DNA of 64,000 nucleotides from Nephrocerus scutellatus (lineage: Eukaryota > Arthropoda > Insecta > Diptera > Pipunculidae). The translations under genes and the position numbers were made by a program. The first letter of the stretch is position 1. Each line of letters starts with the position of its first letter. The notes under the pieces are model-generated. The model was given only the letters and a program-made list of their open reading frames with translations, did no database searches and was not told where the DNA came from. Of this stretch, positions 22,965-32,500 are shown piece after piece. The stretch is taken from positions 28,487,777 through 28,551,776 of the forward strand of contig OX352761.1 in assembly GCA_947095585.1 (NCBI GenBank), given 5' to 3'.

Positions 22965-23560
22965 TTATTTAAACTTCATCATCTTCACTTGACCGTGGTT
23001 GGCTGGCTGGCACACCAAATCTTGTGATCAATTTTTAACCCAATTCCTTAAGCCCGATTTTATTGAAATTTTGCACACATGTGCACACTTTCTATTAATT
23101 CTATCTATTTGGGCCCCCCGGGCCGCGGGGTCGGGGGTCTCCCATACAAATATTTTACAAAAAGTACCCGATTTTCTTCAAATTTTATACACATGTGTAC
23201 CTCTAATGGCAAACACTTTTCGTAAAAATTTGCAAGTGAATGGGTCCCGGGGTCGGGGGCACCCATACAAATTTATGAAAAGAAGTACCCGATTTTCTTT
23301 AAATTTTATACACACATGTTTAATCCTATGGACAACGCTTTTTGTAAAAATTTTGAAGTGGCCCCAAGGCCGAGGGGCTTCCATATACATTTTTAAAAAT
23401 TAGCCCGATTTTCTTTAAATTTTATAGACTGTGTATTTCCGACGGAAACACTTTTCGTAAAAATTTTGGAGTGATCAGGAAAAGGGGGCTCCCTTTGCAC
23501 TTTGTGTATCAATTAGAGAATTTACACGTAAAATTTTTATGGGTTGTTTTTTTTTTAGGA
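22965..23560 (-). repeat. ARR array element, about four units
   Basis: It starts with CTTCACTTGACCGTGGTTGG and GGCTGGCTGG, continues as about 120-bp units with ACACATGTGYAC blocks near 23075, 23192 and 23312, and GC-rich blocks (for example GGGCCCCCCGGGCCGCGGGG). It ends at AATTTACACGTAAAATTTTT followed by ATGGGTTGTTTTTTT. Both ends are therefore present. Confidence 0.8.
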
Positions 23561-23564
23561 AAAA

Positions 23565-24480
23565 AAAAAGGAATTCAGAACTAGTGGAGATAAAAGCCAT
23601 CTGATCAGCTTCGTAGAAGCAGCAAATTTGCAACTAAGCAAACTAGTTTGCTAACGCAATATTTTACGCAATCGCTGAATCATGGAAAAATCAGAGAAAA
23701 GTTTGCTTACATTTTTCGAGAAATCAGAGAAAAGTTTGGTAAAAAATTTCTGATAATCAGAGAAAAATTTGCTAAATTTTTCGAAAAATTAGAAAAAAAG
23801 AAAAAAAATTTAAATTTTTTAAAATTGTTTTTTTTTATTCTGGTTTAAAAGTTAGTTACTTACGTGATACTGGATTTGAACCATCAATCTTCTGTATAAG
23901 AAGCGACACCTTTCATCTGTATATACTATATACAATCAAAGTTAAAAATGGTCTATATTAATTTATTAGCAAGAGTCTTGCTAACCAAAACAGTTTTGCT
24001 TTGAATCAGTGCTGAATTAAGCAAAATTTTCAGACTAAATTTAAATTGTCAAACATTCTGAACTTTAGTAAAACTGAGTTGCAAAATCAGAACATTTTTT
24101 GCCGATATTTTTGATATTTTTCAGCGTTTTCATCAAGCAAACTATTTTGCTCTGATTCAGAGCTGAAATTTAGCAACACGTTCATAATAAAAAAAAATTT
24201 TAGCAAAAGCGAGTTGCAAAATCACAACATATTTTGTCGATATTTTTCAGCTTTTTTTTAGTAAACTGTTTTGCTTTGAATCAGAGCTGAAATTAAGCAA
24301 AACGTTCAGAATAAATTAATATTTTTAAACATTCTGAATTTAAGCAAAAATTTAAGCAAAATCAGAACTTATATTTCCAATATAGGCAAAATATTCAGAC
24401 AGAACTAAAATTTTGCTAAACACTTTCTGAATAACTTCTTATTTTGCTTGATATAAGAAAATCTTTCTTAATAGCAAACA
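23565..24480. repeat. Satellite-like repeat, second block
   Basis: The first part (23570-23790) is another AAATCAGAGAAAA unit. From about 23990 a related unit recurs roughly every 120-140 bp: TTTTGCTTTGAATCAGAGCT, GAAATTAAGCAAAACGTTCA, GTTGCAAAATCAGAACAT. Between them lies unrelated sequence (23840-23980). Confidence 0.65.
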
Positions 24481-24624
24481 AATTGCTACTTGGGGTATCC
24501 TGTACCCCCAGCGATGCTCTTAATCATAAAATGAAGAAAATTAAAATTCAGACAAACGGCGAGTAATACTTGTATTCTCCCACGCACTGCCTAACATATT
24601 ACGAACGGACGGACATAACCCAGA

Positions 24625-24770
24625 TTAACGGAAAATGGTCCTCAATTAAATTAATGCAGCGCAAATTTGAATCAGTGCAATCCTTTAACTATCTCCGGTC
24701 AGTTGCAGAAGATTTTAAGGGGTGGCCAGGACCGAATGCCGATTGTAGAGCCAAATGATGATAATGAAAA
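24625..24770 (+). pseudogene. RTE-a LINE fragment with internal deletion
   Basis: The reading MQRKFESVQSFNYLRSVA matches the connector of the 12.5 kb copy. It then jumps directly to GWPGPNADCRAK, the extreme C-terminus, and ends near ATGATGATAATGA. About 200 codons present in the 12 kb copy are missing. Confidence 0.65.
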
Positions 24771-24819
24771 AGAGATTACTTTCAAAACTACTTGAACTAC
24801 TTTTCTAATAATAAAATAA

Positions 24820-25190
24820 AACAACCCATAAAAAATTTAAAAGCTCATATAAATTCTCTGATAACCAAAATTATACCGAAATACACTATAAAAATAAAAA
24901 CACATGCGAAGCACTGCAACCCAACCACAAAAGAACCCCAATCCGAAAGCATCGCTGCACTCAACGCATCACCGCACACAGAACACAGTCATTATAGTAT
25001 GGCGTATGTATGGATCACTACCAAATTTATTGAAAGTGTTGTCACCGAAACTACACATGTGTGCAAAGTTTCAATGAAATCGGGCTTTGGGCAGTGGCTT
25101 AAAAATTGATCACAAGATTCCACGCCAAACAAACAGGCCAACAAACGGGCACGTGAAGTTAATATAAAGAATTTAAAAAAACGAGCCTTC
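24820..25190 (+). repeat. ARR array element, short copy
   Basis: It begins AACAACCCATAAAAAATTTA, has one unit with ACACATGTGTGCAAAGTTTC and a GATTCCACGCCAAACAAACA segment, and ends GTGAAGTTAATATAAAGAAT. Most internal units are absent, and an unrelated segment (about 24880-24990) lies between the left end and the unit. Confidence 0.7.
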
Positions 25191-25865
25191 TTATCTGACA
25201 AATTACAGGCGTATTAGTCTAATGCCTAAATATTTAAAGTAGTTAGGCAAGTAATTTTTTACCGGGCGCAAACAAAATGCGATTATTCCGTGGAACCAGT
25301 TTGGGTTCAAACGAAACCATACAGTGCATGCTGCGACCAAATTTATTTCAGATGTTAAATGGTATCTGCATATAATTTAATCTAAATATTCCATCAATGA
25401 TATATGGAAGGAAATTTGTGATAAGAGATATAAAAAATATAACAGATAGGATATAAAATATCGCTAAGGGTTTGCAATAAAATACAATTACGGGACCAAT
25501 CCTGGTCTACATATGCATAAGGATAAGTATTCGTTCCTGGCTTTGCTGACGACAATATTTCGCACACGACATCATGCACACGGCTTATGAGAAATTTAAA
25601 GTAAGCTCCAAGGCTAACCCGATTAATTTCGGGTGGTAGAAAAAGACAAAACGGAATTAATGTGTCTGGAAAAGCCTATCTAACCAGGCTTCTTGAGAAG
25701 TAATGTGATGATTGCTTGCTATTATTTGTATTTGCAACACCAATTCATTTGTCATATTATGTCATAATGTCATGTACCTGAAATGAGAGGTTAAATAAAG
25801 AACAAGCAAAGAAAGGCAGATACTGGTGGCTTGACTGGAGTGTGGCCGATATTTAACCCTGAGTT
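25191..25865. other. Unassigned
   Basis: No gene or element was recognised. Confidence 0.3.
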
Positions 25866-26249
25866 ACAGGTGATGCTTGTAGCTATGCAGATCTACCTAG
25901 CTTATATGCCATGTTCTGGTGGCAGCGTCGGTGGGTGGGTGCGTCAGCTATGCGGCTCCTGATATACTTGTACGCGCATTGAACATGGCCATGACCAAGT
26001 GGTCAGGTAGAGTACTAGAAAAAGAAACAACTCTTTCCACTATAGTGGTGACTTTGGACGTTATAGATCAGGAACGAGTTTTGTCGTCAGCAAGAAAATC
26101 ATGAACGCACAACATCCTCCATTTCCGCCTCCTAACTTACGCAGAAAAACACGTAAGAGAATACTACTTCGGATTTCGAGGCAATAGATCTACGATCGAC
26201 CACCTCTATTCCATTCGTCGAGATTAATAGTGACGGCAATACAACTCGA

Positions 26250-26425
26250 GCACCACTAAGTGTTGTGGGAAGGGGTGACACATTACATGACCGATGTTAA
26301 TGTCGAATACATAGTTTTCAGGGTCGCTGGCATGAACAGTAACTGTGATGCACCACTAACATATCTTGGTGTGGAGGGAGGACATGTAGAAATTATCTTA
26401 AACGACCGATATTAGTGTCGAATAA
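26250..26425. repeat. Imperfect tandem duplication within the LINE copy
   Basis: Two related units each start GCACCACTAA (26250 and 26350) and end CCGATRTTARTGTCGAATA (26309 and 26424). They do not match the J1 coding sequence and so appear to be an extra insertion. Confidence 0.6.
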
Positions 26426-26743
26426 TTTTTTTGCCCCATTCGCTATACTCGCAATACTCGCAAGCTTCGTAGGAACAACTACAAAATCGCCATCGCTAAG
26501 AATGCTGCGAAATGTTTAGGTTTTCTAACCTGGTGAAAGAAATATTTCACTCCCTCAGACCTGGCTACTATTTACAAGAGATATATTCGCCCTAAACTTG
26601 AATACAACTGTATTGCTTGGGCAGGTACTCTCAGGACCACATACCTTCCACTTGACAGAATTCAGAAACGCGCGGTAAAACTTATCGGTGACGAATATAC
26701 ACGTGTTGCACAAACAAATGAATCGCTTTAACATCGCATGAAT

Positions 26744-27063
26744 CCGCCAAGCCACACAGTGATTCTTTCTTTGCTTGAAAAATCAAAACTGCGTTCACAT
26801 TTTAATTCTCTCCGCGTTTTTTTGGTTTGGTATGTGTGTAAAAATATTTTATTTTTGACACTGCGGACTGTATATGCATCGTGAAAAAACAAAATGGCCT
26901 TGGAATATTTTATCTTTGTGGTAGTGCGAGAAATCGTAGAATCAAAAAATTATTTTGATTCACGCAGTCGTACCAATTCACGGACCGAAAAATTATTTTG
27001 TAGGTAAAGGGGAAGGAAACGAGGGGAGAATTACGCAGAACGAATCACTGTGTGGCTTGGCGG
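26744..27063. mobile_element. MITE with 22-bp perfect terminal inverted repeats
   Basis: The left arm begins CCGCCAAGCCACACAGTG at 26744 and the right arm is its exact reverse complement ending at 27063; 22 bases match without error. The 320-bp element splits the J1 LINE reading between two parts that are continuous in other copies. AAT on both sides is a candidate 3-bp target duplication. No coding capacity is seen inside. Confidence 0.75.
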
Positions 27064-27544
27064 AATGTCTACTTCTTGTCACTGTTTTATAGCTTTTTCC
27101 ACAAGCGGTTTTCAAAAGAAATATCTATATGCATCCCGCCCATTCCTATCCGCACTACCCGTGCCTTAACTAGAGCTGACGGGACTACCGTTAGACCTAT
27201 CTTCGGACTACCAAACAATCCAGAGATTCCTTCTTTAGCTGCACAATAGTTATGTGAAATAAATTTCCCGATTCTGTGTTTCCGCATTTGCATGATCTAC
27301 AGTCATTCAAGACATATGTGTATAGACATAATTTCCTCTCCTTAATTTTCTAACGCCCACACTGTGCTGAGCATTATAAGGGAGAAAATCCCTTGAGCCT
27401 TAAACGTGTGTACATTATATAAAAAAATTAAATTTTTGTGAATAATAGCTGTATTGCTATCGCTGTATTGCTATCGCATAAGCATAAAGCCGAAAGTAAA
27501 TCCAAAAAAATTTTAGGATTAAGAAACTAAAGCCATTTTATAGT

Positions 27545-28050
27545 TATGGTGCTCACCGTAAGGCGGTAAAACCAAAAGCTGTTGCTTTGAGATTGCATAT
27601 TACAGTCGGCCGCGTCGCAATATTACCGATCACAGTGTGGCAAAATAGTCGACGAGATACTCGCGATTTGACCGTTATGCGTGCGAACGCCCATGTCGCA
27701 ATTCAAAAATCACAAGCAAATAATGCTTCCTATTTGGCCAAAAAGTGCTCACCGGCGAGGGAATATACAGTGGGTGATTTCGTTCTCATTTGTAATGTGG
27801 ATGTTACACCATGTACAAATAAAAAGTTAATTCCAGGGTATCGCGGTCCGTATGTAGTTCATGAAGTATTAGAAAATGACCGATGCTGTTCGATGTATTG
27901 AGAAATGTCAAATAACGCAGTGTCCATATAATAATAATGTTGATTTTAATTTTGAACAATTTCTGTCAAAGAAACTCAAAATCAGGAATAATATAAATAA
28001 ATGCCCGGTAGCCGCTACCCTGTAACTGAAGAGCACAGTTTTTGTTTAGT
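27545..28050 (+). pseudogene. Ty3/Gypsy integrase C-terminal fragment
   Basis: The frame at 27587-27901 reads DLTVMRANAHVAIQKSQ, AREYTVGDFVLICNVDV and KKLIPGYRGPYVVHEVL. This pattern (basic helix, GDFVL strand, then a K-L-x-P-x-(Y/F)-x-G-P-Y-x-V block) is the C-terminal part of Gypsy-type integrases. A frameshift follows at about 27890 and the reading decays. No catalytic DDE core or LTR is found next to it. Confidence 0.8.
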
Positions 28051-28249
28051 CATTATTGGTTTAATCCTTTTTGGTTTTAGTCATTTTTGAATTGTTCACC
28101 GAGAATATAATTTGGAAAGAAAAGCGTTTCCTTCTTAATTTTTTTTCTCTAGACATATTTTAGTTTATTTGTTTGTTGTCAAAATAAGTCTATTTAAAAT
28201 CAATTTGAATGGCTGTGCCTAATTTTTTAAGGTGTCGGAAAATCAGCCA

Positions 28250-29200
28250 AAAAGTAAGAAATAAGTCAATTCAAGTACCTTAAGCTATTTTTTAATCCAA
28301 TACTTATTTGTGGAGTCTTACTGATTTGATTGTGGAGACTTACTTATTTGAATAAATTTGCTGGCGAGGTGACTTATTAATGGCGTCAAATAAGTTTAGC
28401 CAAATAAAAAAGTACTCGTTCGGCAAACAGTCTTAGGCTCTTTTCCAATCAGGTACTTATTTCAAACTTATTGACTTATTTGACGCCATTTTAAATAAGT
28501 AACTCAAGCTGTTCCAATTAGTTTCACGTGCTTATTTCGACAGCCATATAAAAAAAAATAATTTTCGAATAACATTTTTGGTTTGATACTAACTTTAAAA
28601 AAAATAATTAATCTATAAACATACACAAAAATAAGCAATTCATACTATAAAATTATACGATAAATAAAAACATAAAATTGTGTCTTAAAATGCTTAAAAG
28701 CGACGAAGGGCCTTTTCAAATTAGATACTTATTTGTAGAGACCTACTTATTTGACGCCATTAATAAGTTACCTCGCCAGCATACTTATTCAAATAAGTAA
28801 GTCGCCACAAATAAGTATCTCTTACTTGTTTCAAACTTATTGTCTTGTTTGACTTCATTTTGAATAAGAAACTCACGCTGTTCCAATTAGTTTCACTTAC
28901 TTTGACGCCAATAATAAGTAACCTCGCCAGCAATCTTTTTCAAATAAGTAAGTCTCCACAAATAAGTATTTTATTTCAAACTTGACTTGACGCCATTTTA
29001 AATAAGTAACTCAAGCTGTTTCAATTAGTTTCAATTACTTATTTTGACAGCCATATAAAAATAAAAATACAGTACAGTTTGCAAATAGAACGCCAAACCA
29101 AAATCATTAGAGAGAAATTTTTAGTTTATCCTGCAAATCGAAAGACTATTATTAAAATAAGTAAGTCTCCACAAATAAGTATCTGATTGGAAAGGGTTTG
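28250..29200. repeat. Dense AATAAGT/ACTTATT palindromic repeat block
   Basis: The 7-mer ACTTATT or its complement occurs about 23 times in under 1 kb. Two larger modules recur in both orientations: one with GTGGAGACTTACTTATTTG plus CTGGCGAGG, and one with TTATTTGACGCCATTTT plus AAGCTGTTCCAATTAGTTTC. The arrangement would form extensive hairpins. It lies directly upstream of the Npl4 5' exon. Confidence 0.75.
28709..29198. mobile_element. Candidate MITE with about 40-bp terminal inverted repeats
   Basis: The left end CTTTTCAAATTAGATACTTA continues TTTGTAGAGACCTACTTATT. The right end is nearly its reverse complement (AATAAGTAAGTCTCCACAAA, then TAAGTATCTGATTGGAAAGG). The rest of the repeat block at 28250-28560 is probably an older or broken copy of the same family. 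Confidence 0.55.
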
Positions 29201-29204
29201 TTTC

Positions 29205-29548
29205 GTGTCAATGTGTTAACGCCATAACATCGTAGTCTAGTCTGTTTCTATTACACAGTAGAGGTCACTATGGTCGACAGAAAATACATATTCGCATTTC
29301 AGCTGTCAGCCAATTAGACAGCTGATAAGTCAAATAATCGGTGAATTTGCGATTTTGGTGTTTTGTACAAGTATGTAGTGCGCGTCTTCAGTGAACAGCA
29401 AATCATTACCACTTTGCTAAAATACTGCTAGTGAAACGAAAGAAGTGAAAATAATACAACAATTATCTTATATTGACCTGAAAATTTATCTGTTGAAAGA
29501 TCTTCGAAGTTGAATATATTTCCAGCGCTAGCCAGACAACTACCGAAA
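29205..29548 (+). promoter_or_regulatory. Probable Npl4 promoter and 5' UTR
   Basis: This is unique sequence between the MITE-like block and the first coding exon. It contains a CAGCTGTCAGCC and GACAGCTGATAAG pair (E-box-like palindromes) near 29298-29331, and a TTCAGTG initiator-like motif at 29387. No TATA box is obvious. The transcription start is inferred only. Confidence 0.4.
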
Positions 29549-29572
29549 ATGTCGCAAGTTGGCGATAAAATC
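29549..29572 (+). CDS. Npl4: Npl4 exon 1 (eight codons)
   Basis: ATG followed by seven codons reads MSQVGDKI and stops at a perfect GTAAGT donor (29573). Joined to exon 2 it gives GDKI-MIRVQSPEG, in line with the short N-terminus before IRVQSP in other animals. Upstream sequence has no better in-frame start. The assignment is an inference from phase, donor strength and fit to the family, since the exon is very short. Confidence 0.75.
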
Positions 29573-32500
29573 GTAAGTGCTGATAATTGTGAAACGCGCA
29601 ACTCTGAAGCATACCGGCTTTTATTCCCATTTCCGACTGACGGCAGACCTATTTGGTTAATTTGTGGTATTTGTTTTACAATAACGATTGTTCTGAAAGT
29701 ACGATGATAATATGACAAAGAGAAAACAAAAATTAGCCCTTGGTTAGTCTTAAGACATAGTAGCGGTAATGGGTGAAGGTTAACCATTCACATGTAAAAA
29801 AATATATACTCACATACCTATTGTTACTTCTTTTGTTTTGCCTTCATAGTGACGGCGTCGACGACATTAATATTGACTGTCAATCTTCTTCAAGATATGA
29901 TATGATTGCGGTTGTTAGATTGGAATCCTAAGTGACACTAAGAATTTCTCTTCATACTGACCATGGACTGGATGAATGACGAGTATTGTCTGGGTTCAGC
30001 CACAAGCAACCAGTTACTTGAACCGACTACAACGAAGAAGTTCAGACTTCAGTTGAATTGCTATGGTTCGAAGTTTTTCGCGATGGGACAAATACCACGC
30101 TGATTGATGAAAATTATCATCTATAGCCTTTCTGGCCTTCAACAAAAAATCAAATTTATATTCCTAAACTCTTTGCGCCCATATTACGCCATTCTACCAG
30201 CCGATGCCGTATATTCCTCTCTTCTCAATTTGATATAGGTGTCTGGATGGTTTAAGAAAGCATGCAGTTCACATGCTATTATCTACCGGAAGAAGTTAAA
30301 TTATTGTCCAACCTCAAATTCACAATGCCGAACTTTTCTTGAGTGTCCAATATCGGATATGTTGCTCATAGACTTACGACAGACCTACTATGTTATCTGT
30401 TTTATTTTCATTTATGTGCAACAACAAATCCTTTACAACTACTATTTATAACAACGTCATCTGCCTAACCCAGTCTCTACTGTACTTGTAGAGGATTGTC
30501 TTCGTAATATAACTTAACAGTCTAGGATTCTTTCCTCGAACACCAGGTTGAATAAGAATCATACATACATAGTCCTACATAGTCGCCTCAGTTCTACTCT
30601 GGTAAGATAAGCGGCATTTCTGTAAACGCCTTATTAATTGATTAGTTTTCATCATAGGTGCTCGCATTTAAAGATGCAATTATTAAATTCATTTCATTGA
30701 ATCTGAACTCAATTTGTTCCAACAAACTTTGAATTGTTTCTCGATGACTTGTCTTGCAATGTTGTTTGCTTATGAGGAACTGAATTCGATGCAAGTCAAA
30801 GTCTCAAGCAGGTTCACTTTAATTGTGAGGAACATACATTTTGTTTGAGACTTAAGAACCTAGGAAAAAAGAATTCCCTTCAGACTTACTACTTTCAATG
30901 TCCAAAGGTTTTTAGGATCACATATCCAAATCTACACTTGGGTCCAAAAAATCGCACATTGATCAATTTTCAACGAAAATTCAAAAATATCCAAAAATCC
31001 AATGTTTGTTCAATTTTCTTTCAAAGTCTATCTCAACACTTACCTTTTTTGTACTTATACCGTGCCAACAAAGTGATTTTGTAAAATGCATACAGTTGGG
31101 TTTCGAATTAACCTCTAAATTCAATAACAACAATACAATAGCATACCCCGAAATCGCTCGTTCGGAATTGTCATCATTCGCATATCAACGCTTAGCCTTA
31201 ACGGTCTTCTATCGATTACGTCTTCATCAAGAACAAGTAAATGAATACTACACAAGAGGTAGCCGCTCAAGTGGTTGCACTAATTGATGCGGGACAGAAC
31301 CAAAGTGAAGAGGCTCGACAACTAAATTTGAGCCGATTCTCCGTTCTTCGAGTGTGGCAGAGATATCAAGAAGAAACTGACGGCTTCAGATGGCGACAAG
31401 GATCTGGCCGACCTCTTCCTAGAACACAGCGTGATGTCCGCTTTCTTGTGACGACTTCGTTGCGAAGTCCTAAAATCACCCCAGCCCACCGACGAGTCCG
31501 CCTTCAGTTCGATCGAGAGCATTTGGATTGGACAGAAGACATTCCTGTTCTCTGACAAGTGCAGGGAGGCAACGATTTTTTTTTTTTAATTCGCGCACGC
31601 TTCAAGGGTTTCGCACCCTTGTAATGCTCGGCTATATGCTTGGCACGGCGAGTTCGTTAAGGAAAAGGAGGAGAAAATAGGAGATGTCTATGAGCTTGTG
31701 TTTTGAATGCCTGTGGATCATAGTTATGTGGAAAGACAGAGCTTGGCAGAGCATTCCAAATAGGTGTTGTAGGGCTGAAGAACGAATCCCTGAATTTTAC
31801 TGTACGTCCGAAGATGGGCTTGAGGGTAAACTGATGAGCATTTAGAGCGCTGAATTCAAGGAGAGGTGGCATGCAGCTGGCTTTTTCTTTTGAGCACCAC
31901 TGGTAGAAGAATCAACAAAACAGTGACAAGCAGGAAAAGAACAAGAGTGTACAGAAGATCAGGAAAGCGATTTGTACAATGTTGCATCAAAGAATGTGTC
32001 TCATATGGCGGTGGATCGTGCATGTTCTGTGGAGGCATTTTACTAGAGGCGAAAACAGATCTTGTGTTCATCACCGGAGTGAATACTGGCAGTCAATCAA
32101 GAGGATTGACTTCTCAACGGTACATTGAATGGTACCACTAGATAGGTTTTGTAATAGATTTTGTATTTACATTCAAGAAAATTGGACAAATTTTTGAACT
32201 TTTGTTGAAAATTGATCAATGTGCGAATTTTTTGCACCCAAGCTTGGGTTTCTTCACAATACTGGCAATATGACTTAGATTGCAAATGAATCAACTTTAT
32301 TTATCTGTTTTAAAATATTCTCGTTTACGTTGTCATTTACTTCAAATTTGCTCTGCAGAAAAATGTCCCCTTATTTTCTGTTAATTTTATGCGCATTTGC
32401 CAAATTTTCGCCCCACAATGAATTGTCGAAAAACACACTGTATTTAACCACAATTACGTTAATTTATCGAGTTTAAATTTATTTTTGTTTGTGTCGTCAT

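Larger units (their letters stand above)
25868..27432 (+). pseudogene. J1 Jockey-like LINE copy, interrupted
   Basis: Near 25868-26220 is an RT-like remnant that includes EYYFGFRGNRSTIDHLYSIR. From 26480 the C-terminal region reads KNAAKCLGF, IYKRYIRPKLEYNCIAWAG and DRIQKRAVKLIGDE, almost the same as in the 37.7 kb copy. A MITE then interrupts at 26744-27063. The reading resumes with YFLSLFYSFFHKRFSKEIS and the PIFGLPNNPEIPS block. The 3' tail (27360-27432) has CATTATAAGGGAGAAAATCC and an A-rich end. Stops, deletions and the insertions show it is dead. Confidence 0.75.
30935..32246 (+). mobile_element. Tc1-like transposon with terminal inverted repeats, interrupted
   Basis: The left end (30935 onward) contains CACTTGGGTCCAAAAAATCG and CATTGATCAATTTTCAACG. 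The right end (about 32165-32246) is the reverse complement with a few differences. Between them lie both ends of a Tc1-type transposase, split by a LINE insertion at about 31572-31935. A TA dinucleotide precedes the left end; the right-hand TA is not evident. Confidence 0.75.

Noticed and set aside
8729..24480. CRISPR-like arrays, because of regularly spaced repeats in several places
   Set aside because: The genome is eukaryotic, the spacers are themselves repeated, and there are no cas genes.
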